From positions 1 to 33,120 of IMG/VR virus record IMGVR_UViG_3300043786_000297: a stretch of 33,120 nt of DNA; one strand, written 5' to 3'. Below, piece after piece: positions 28,581 through 33,120 of this stretch (its first letter is position 1; the number at the start of each line of letters is the position of its first letter). The notes under the pieces were generated by a model. The model saw nothing but the letters and a program-made list of their open reading frames with translations. It did not search any database and was not told the DNA's origin. The position numbers were made by a program, and so were the translations under genes. The stretch comes from a virus.

Positions 28581-29070
28581 ACATATAAAATAATCGTTTA
28601 ATTAATATGAATCCAATTAAAATGCCTAATAAGCCCCAAAATCGAAGCCTCCACTTTTTGCTTGTCTTTATACTATCCTGCAAAGAAGTCTTGTAAAAAC
28701 GCACAGAATCAATCATTATGCCTAATCTTCTTGTATCTACAATATATCCTGTATGTATTTGATTAACCTTAATAGTCTTTACTATCGTTTTAGCAGCCTC
28801 TTTTATGGTAATGTACTCGATCCCATTAATATTGATTGTATCTGTTTTGTAGTTAGTAATCGTATCAACAAGTAAGGTAGTATCATTCTTTGTAATTATG
28901 GTTGTATCATTCGCGCAAGGTCTTGTTTTTTCTAATTCCCTAAAAACCCTTTCGCTACTTTCTACATTATTTAAAACCTTACGTTCTGCCTTCATTACAG
29001 GATTGCAGGCTGAAATAAGTAAAAGCAACAATATTAAATATATTGCAAAGATCTTAATTTTATTTCCCAT
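28564..29070 (-). CDS. u-spanin candidate lipoprotein
   Basis: The chosen ATG (29068-29070) gives MGNKIKIFAIYLILLLLLIS followed by AC, a type II signal peptide with lipobox ISAC, so the mature protein would be outer-membrane-anchored. The central ~90 residues are periplasmic, with a threonine-rich and coiled part. A C-terminal hydrophobic helix (WGLLGILIGFILI) would cross the inner membrane. Lipid anchor plus C-terminal membrane helix in one chain is the u-spanin design that fuses the membranes at lysis. It lies between holin-like genes and the endolysin. Confidence 0.7.
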   Translation of the reverse strand: MGNKIKIFAIYLILLLLLISACNPVMKAERKVLNNVESSERVFRELEKTRPCANDTTIITKNDTTLLVDTITNYKTDTININGIEYITIKEAAKTIVKTIKVNQIHTGYIVDTRRLGIMIDSVRFYKTSLQDSIKTSKKWRLRFWGLLGILIGFILIKRLFYMYAVRL

Positions 29071-29251
29071 AACGCTTGTCATTAGGATTCAGATAGTTTA
29101 TTATTATAGGCAAAATTGATATAACTCCTGCACTAATGCATTCCTCTAATGTTATTAAATAAATATTTCCTTTAGCAATAATCATAGTAAGGACTGCTGA
29201 AACGAATACTTTTACCCAACTTCCGTAAATGGTATTTAAAAACTTCATCAT
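29060..29251 (-). CDS. Holin candidate (63 aa)
   Basis: Two hydrophobic segments (VKVFVSAVLTMIIA and AGVISILPIIINYL) separated by a short loop with ITLEECIS, and a charged end (NPNDKRYGK). Size, topology and position just before the spanin and endolysin genes fit a small class II holin. The ATG overlaps the stop of the 58-aa gene (ATGA); a second ATG is at 29248. Confidence 0.65.
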   Translation of the reverse strand: MMKFLNTIYGSWVKVFVSAVLTMIIAKGNIYLITLEECISAGVISILPIIINYLNPNDKRYGK

Positions 29252-29424
29252 TTTTTTACTCTTTTAGTGGCGTTGTAATAGTAACGGATCGCCATAATAC
29301 CAGAAAAGATAGCGACCAAACCCGCTATTAATGTAACGAATGGTTGTACTTGGGTTATCGTAATTGTAGCCGCAGTCATAGAAACGGCGGTATTCGCAAG
29401 GGCTTGGCTGCTATCTTGTGTCAT
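29248..29424 (-). CDS. Single-pass membrane protein (58 aa)
   Basis: ATG at 29422-29424 and TGA at 29248-29250. The polar N-terminal half is Thr/Ala-rich (MTQDSSQALANTAVSMTAAT). One membrane helix (FVTLIAGLVAIFSGIMAIRY) and a basic tail (NATKRVKK) follow. It begins directly after the 47-aa gene and overlaps the next holin candidate by 4 bases. It may be a holin partner (antiholin) or an alternative holin. Confidence 0.6.
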   Translation of the reverse strand: MTQDSSQALANTAVSMTAATITITQVQPFVTLIAGLVAIFSGIMAIRYYYNATKRVKK

Positions 29425-29568
29425 TTAGTCTTCTGTTAATTCTGTTTGCGGATTCTGTTCAGCATTTAATTTACCTAAGAACTGCAATAATGGTAAGCCA
29501 TAAGCAGTCGGGATAGTGTTGATAAATTGCTCTAATTCTTTTACTTGTTGTTCGTTTAATGTAATCAT
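29425..29568 (-). CDS. Small acidic protein (47 aa)
   Basis: ATG at 29566-29568 and TAA at 29425-29427. The product (MITLNEQQVKELEQFINTIP..., ending NPQTELTED) is an amphipathic helix plus a segment with YGLPLLQFLGKL. It abuts the membrane-protein gene with no gap. It is too small to assign; a lysis-cassette accessory is possible from position. Confidence 0.65.
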   Translation of the reverse strand: MITLNEQQVKELEQFINTIPTAYGLPLLQFLGKLNAEQNPQTELTED

Positions 29569-29572
29569 AGTT

Positions 29573-29980
29573 TTATTTTAAAATTAATAATATAAGTAAA
29601 ATTAATACTTTAATCAATACCGAAGTATATTCAGGTTTTATTTTTATAAATTCAGCTACCTTTCTAATAAATCTATCTGTATCTGCAGTTTTACCAACAT
29701 AAAATGCAGGTCTTTTTAAGACGATAATATTGCAAAGAATGTCAAAGCCAAACCAAAACAAAGTCGCAAAAAATACCATTGAAAAGAATCCATAAAGCGA
29801 CCAAACCAAAACATAAACTGATAAATGGTTTACACCCTTCCAAATATGCCATTTTTTATTGTGTTTGTAGGCATTATACGAATCGGTTGCATAAAGGTCA
29901 CGTTCTAAAAATTGGTGATTTTGATATAAAACCCAACTAATTAAGTGAATTAAAAATACTATGGTTAAAAATATTGTCAT
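29573..29980 (-). CDS. Membrane protein (135 aa)
   Basis: Three hydrophobic regions: MTIFLTIVFLIHLISWVLY at the N-terminus, VYVLVWSLYGFFSMVFFATL in the middle and a C-terminal VLIKVLILLILLIL. Histidines and lysines lie between them (QNHQFLERD, HNKKWHIWKG). It starts in the fibre stop (TAATG). A role in lysis or host-membrane modification is suggested by position; the family is unknown. Confidence 0.65.
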   Translation of the reverse strand: MTIFLTIVFLIHLISWVLYQNHQFLERDLYATDSYNAYKHNKKWHIWKGVNHLSVYVLVWSLYGFFSMVFFATLFWFGFDILCNIIVLKRPAFYVGKTADTDRFIRKVAEFIKIKPEYTSVLIKVLILLILLILK

Positions 29981-32900
29981 TATTTATTTATTAATGTTCT
30001 TAATTCTTCTATTTGTGCTTGTTGTTCTTCTATTTTTGTCATACACTCTTGTAATACTTTAATAGTAGCGTGATGTAAGTCAGAAGTATAAATTGCTTTT
30101 CTTTCAACTTGTTCATCTTCTAAAGTCCACATATCTGTATCAACAAACTCTGGTGCTACTGATTCTACTTGTTGAGCAATTACACCTATATTAAAATCAT
30201 CGTGCGTTTGGTCTTTATATTTAAATTTAACAATTTCAATAGCCTTAAACTTATCCCAATATGATTCTAAAGGTATAATATCCTTTTTAGTTCTTTCGTC
30301 AGAAAGGTTTACATTGTTTGCTTGATAGTTTTCAATACCTCCATTTGAACGAACTTCAAATCTTAGTGCAGTTGAATCATCTGCATATATAAATGAATTC
30401 GTACCGTTATTTGGAGATGCATTAGGATATTGCAATCTAATCCCGTATGGCGAAGCGGATGTGTTTGAAATATATACAGTCCATTCATCGGATGCATTAC
30501 TTCTAAGTTCGTGATAACCAATGCTTGCGTTATTATAAATTCCAGTATTACTTGCTTTTAAGAACCCCCCCGATGTGATTCTCATTCGTTCGGTATTGTT
30601 AGTACGAATTACCAAAGGATGGTTGCTTAATGAACCTACAATAGATACACTATTTGTATTATCTGCTGTTAATTGTGTTGTTATTGTTCCATTACTTACA
30701 TATAATTGTGGGTCACCTCCAGCCGATTGAAAATTTGCTAATAAAGGTGCGCCACTTGATGCAGTACTTCTAACATCTAATTTATACCCAGCATCTGTAC
30801 TCGTTCCGATTCCAACGTTTTGTCCAGAAGTAATTGTCATTGCTGGAGTAGCTGGCATTACTGCATTAAATTGTCTTGTGTTAAAGTGTAAGTTTAAACC
30901 CCAATCTGCAACCGCAGTTGTATTTATTAAAGCCGAAATTAAATCAGCACTTGCGTGTTTAAATGCAAATCCAGCATTTCTTACATCTCCAGTACCATCA
31001 GTTGCAGCAGTAGAACTACTTAAAATTGATGCATTTCCACCATTAACTTGAAATTTAGTATAAGGCGAAGTCGTTCCGATTCCAACTTTATTATTTGTAC
31101 TATCAACAAATAAAGTATCTGTATCAATAGTCAAATTGCCACTAAACGTACCTGTTGTTGCACTTAAACCACCTACTAATTGTAAAGCACCCGCACTTGT
31201 TAAGCTCATTTTAGTACCACCATTACTCCATACTACTCCACCTGAGCCATAAAGAAAACCTAAAGGTGTACCGCCACCTGAATATGTAGTATAATAGTTT
31301 GCAGCTACACCACCTTCTACATTAGAAACACCAATACCATTTTCCGAAATTATATCACCTGCAACTTTTAAACCTGCCGTTGGTGGCGATGTAGCACCCC
31401 CAATAGCAACATTGCTACTAAAATTTGCACTTGTACCTGTTAAAGCACCTGTGAATCTACCTGTTCCTACAAAATCATTATTAAATGTACTACCACCAAA
31501 AGTAGCTACACCTGCACCTCCATTTGCTTCAATGTGTACTACACCAGTTGCATTGTAATTAGCTAAAGTAACTCTATCAGATGTCCAATATAAAGCACCA
31601 CTACCTGCGGTCATTCCTGACAATCTATATGCAGATGCTTGCATAGTACTTGAGAAAACTGCACTTGTTCCGTTTAATGTACCTGTTAAAGTTCCACCTG
31701 CTAAAGGTAAATATGTACTTGCTGCTGAACTTGTTGTTAAGTATGTGCTTGAATCAACCGAACCATCTGCTTTAAGAAATTGACTTGAAGTTCCTCCTTT
31801 TTTTACGAAAGAATAAGCATAAACATTTCTAAAATTGAAACCACCCGAAATGCCTATATCATAAACATTATCTCCATTGGGTTGAACATTATTTACTGCT
31901 AAGTCTCTTAAAAGTATATCAAATGAACCCATATTTAAATTAGCCGTTGCACCTGTATAAGGTACATAAGTTGAAGCTGCAGAACTTGTTGTTAAGTATG
32001 TACTATTATCATAGCTTATAGTTGTTCCGCTAATCTTTACAAATCCTGTTCCACTTAAAGCAGGTTGTTTTCCGTTAAACGTACTCCAATCCGTTGAACT
32101 TAACTTACCTGTATTTGTAGCCGAAGCCACAGGTATATTAAAAGTATGAGTAGCCGTTGAACTTGAGATGTTAAAGTCAGTTCCGCTTGTTCCTGTCGCT
32201 AAAAATTGTACTTGTCTTGTTAAGTTATTTAACGAAGTCAAGCCCTTAGAAAAGGTTGTAATTACTTGACATAAATGATTGTTCTCTGTATGTAAAGTAA
32301 CTACTTTTGTATCTACGTTTACATAGATTCTAATTGCTATTCTATCTGTTATTGCTAAAGTAGTTTGAGTAACAGGGATAGCAAAATAATAAGGACTTAA
32401 TGTAGTTCCGTTTGTTAAATACTCTGGAACGCTTTGGCTACTTCCTATTAATGTAAAAGTTGAGCCATCATATTTATAAACCTCTGCATATACATAAGGA
32501 TTGTGATTATTAGAATTCACACTAAAATATAACTCACAATTAAAGTTTCCCGCAGGTACTTCTAATAAAGAAGGATCATTTGCGTCTGTTAAGAAACTTG
32601 CCACATATCCATTAGCTGAAATAGTAATATCAGTTCCCGCACCTGCAATTGGATCTTTACTTAATTCTCTATAATCAACACCTCCAATAGTACCTTGACT
32701 TACACTTGAATTCAAATAATAAGATACCGAACTTCCCCCGCCTGTTGATGTAGGAAAATCTGCCAATGCACCATCCCCTCTAACATATTGAGTAGCTGCT
32801 CCTGCAAATCCTATATTAATCGTTCCCGCACTTGTTATTGGACTGCCTGTTATTGTTAAAGCGTTGCCTGTTTCTGTAATACCTACGCTTGTAACCGTTC

Positions 32901-33039
32901 CAACTGTAGAAAATAAATTAGCTATCTGTAATAACGTAATCTTTTTACTTACTCCTGTAATCGGATCGCCTATAATTGTTAAATCAGAAGTTTGAGGCGA
33001 AACATTTGTCGCTAATTGGTTAATTTTTTTAGATTCCAT
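29980..33039 (-). CDS. Tail fibre / receptor-binding protein with S74 chaperone
   Basis: A 1019-aa fibre. The start is the ATG at 33037-33039, overlapping the neck gene stop; an ATG at 33069 lies inside that gene. The N-terminus (MESKKINQLATNVSP) is the likely attachment segment. The shaft is Ser/Thr/Gly-rich with repeats of TYLTTSSAASTY and VGIGT. The last ~108 residues are an S74 intramolecular chaperone: LSDERTKKDI (cleavage before Ser ~913, with the catalytic Ser-Lys pair), GVIAQQVE, and a C-terminal helix. The chaperone assembles the trimer, then cuts itself off. Confidence 0.85.
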   Translation of the reverse strand: MESKKINQLATNVSPQTSDLTIIGDPITGVSKKITLLQIANLFSTVGTVTSVGITETGNALTITGSPITSAGTINIGFAGAATQYVRGDGALADFPTSTGGGSSVSYYLNSSVSQGTIGGVDYRELSKDPIAGAGTDITISANGYVASFLTDANDPSLLEVPAGNFNCELYFSVNSNNHNPYVYAEVYKYDGSTFTLIGSSQSVPEYLTNGTTLSPYYFAIPVTQTTLAITDRIAIRIYVNVDTKVVTLHTENNHLCQVITTFSKGLTSLNNLTRQVQFLATGTSGTDFNISSSTATHTFNIPVASATNTGKLSSTDWSTFNGKQPALSGTGFVKISGTTISYDNSTYLTTSSAASTYVPYTGATANLNMGSFDILLRDLAVNNVQPNGDNVYDIGISGGFNFRNVYAYSFVKKGGTSSQFLKADGSVDSSTYLTTSSAASTYLPLAGGTLTGTLNGTSAVFSSTMQASAYRLSGMTAGSGALYWTSDRVTLANYNATGVVHIEANGGAGVATFGGSTFNNDFVGTGRFTGALTGTSANFSSNVAIGGATSPPTAGLKVAGDIISENGIGVSNVEGGVAANYYTTYSGGGTPLGFLYGSGGVVWSNGGTKMSLTSAGALQLVGGLSATTGTFSGNLTIDTDTLFVDSTNNKVGIGTTSPYTKFQVNGGNASILSSSTAATDGTGDVRNAGFAFKHASADLISALINTTAVADWGLNLHFNTRQFNAVMPATPAMTITSGQNVGIGTSTDAGYKLDVRSTASSGAPLLANFQSAGGDPQLYVSNGTITTQLTADNTNSVSIVGSLSNHPLVIRTNNTERMRITSGGFLKASNTGIYNNASIGYHELRSNASDEWTVYISNTSASPYGIRLQYPNASPNNGTNSFIYADDSTALRFEVRSNGGIENYQANNVNLSDERTKKDIIPLESYWDKFKAIEIVKFKYKDQTHDDFNIGVIAQQVESVAPEFVDTDMWTLEDEQVERKAIYTSDLHHATIKVLQECMTKIEEQQAQIEELRTLINK
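31727..32001. repeat. Direct repeats inside the fibre gene
   Basis: A 20-bp unit at 31727-31746 recurs identically at 31982-32001 and encodes the repeated TYLTTSSAASTY shaft segment. Such repeats allow in-frame recombination between fibre modules. Confidence 0.7.
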
Positions 33040-33120
33040 TAATAAGTATAATTTGTAGGCACTTGGCACCTGTTGTTTATAAATGGTAAATTCAAAGTAA
33101 TATCACACTTGACACCTGCT
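33007..33120. repeat. Terminal overlap, right copy (matches 18-131)
   Basis: The right end of the window repeats bases 18-131 with four synonymous differences (33016, 33019, 33031, 33063); the final 57 bases are identical. See the left copy for interpretation. Confidence 0.85.
33039..33120 (-). CDS. Neck protein gene, 3' end only (second copy of the terminal overlap)
   Basis: The last ~26 codons of the 149-aa neck gene (GVKCDITLNLPF onward), ending at the TAA 33039-33041 that overlaps the fibre ATG. It encodes exactly the same residues as 50-131, with one silent difference (CAA instead of CAG for Gln). It is cut by the window edge and is the same gene seen through the contig overlap, not an extra gene. 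Confidence 0.8.
   Translation of the reverse strand, partial: AGVKCDITLNLPFINNRCQVPTNYTY

Noticed and set aside
29980-33039. Diversity-generating retroelement acting on the fibre
   Set aside because: Two fibre alleles were noticed, but no reverse transcriptase or template repeat is present; the divergence covers the whole frame after codon 11 rather than scattered adenines.
1-33120. Prophage or lysogeny module, tRNA genes, CRISPR arrays
   Set aside because: No integrase, excisionase, repressor, att-like core, tRNA cloverleaf or spaced repeat array could be seen on either strand.
33039-33120. True duplication of the neck gene
   Set aside because: Both copies touch a window edge and join to one intact gene when the ends are overlapped, so a circular or permuted molecule is simpler.

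Overview
The window looks like an almost complete genome of a tailed (siphovirus-like, HK97-fold capsid) phage of a Bacteroidota host. The DNA is AT-rich and every convincing gene lies on the minus strand, so transcription runs from high to low coordinates. Start codons mostly lack Shine-Dalgarno sequences and sit in A/T-rich leaders. The two best promoters carry the Bacteroidota -7 box TAnnTTTG. The last ~114 bases repeat bases 18-131 with only four mismatches, all synonymous, so the molecule is circular or circularly permuted and the ends come from slightly different population members. No integrase, repressor, partition gene, reverse transcriptase, tRNA or CRISPR array is visible, so a lytic lifestyle is likely.

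Layout in the direction of transcription. (1) 33039-26206: receptor-binding/tail fibre with an S74-type self-cleaving chaperone; small membrane proteins (holin candidates); a lipobox protein with a C-terminal membrane helix (u-spanin candidate); a GIY-YIG/NUMOD homing-type nuclease; an M15 peptidase endolysin; a DEDDy exonuclease; three small proteins; then a strong intrinsic terminator. (2) From a promoter at 26104-26111 to 21455: DNA metabolism, with ERF single-strand annealing protein, a small protein with an SSB-like acidic tip, a stand-alone DnaA domain IV protein, a DUF1376-type replication protein, VRR-NUC nuclease and a sigma-like regulator. (3) 21453-18718: a carbohydrate cassette (LpxA-like acyltransferase, methyltransferase, GT2 and GT-B glycosyltransferases). 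(4) 18731-14785: packaging, with an HNH nuclease, small basic protein, ParB-methyltransferase fusion, TerS and TerL. (5) From a second promoter at 14695-14702 to 12766: small accessory proteins and a C5-cytosine methyltransferase broken by a nonsense codon. (6) 12779-50: tail assembly chaperones with a probable -1 frameshift, gp10-like protein, minor tail proteins, tape measure, XkdF-type prohead protease, scaffold, major capsid, tail-tube-like protein, portal and connectors, subdivided by four terminator-like hairpins.

The most unusual signal is the 97-nt gap between the DnaA-like gene and the DUF1376 replication gene (24093-24185). It holds two stem-loops whose 7-nt loops are exact reverse complements, a candidate kissing-loop RNA or origin element. 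On the mRNA strand one loop contains the ATG of a 26-codon leader-like ORF that ends just before the replication gene.
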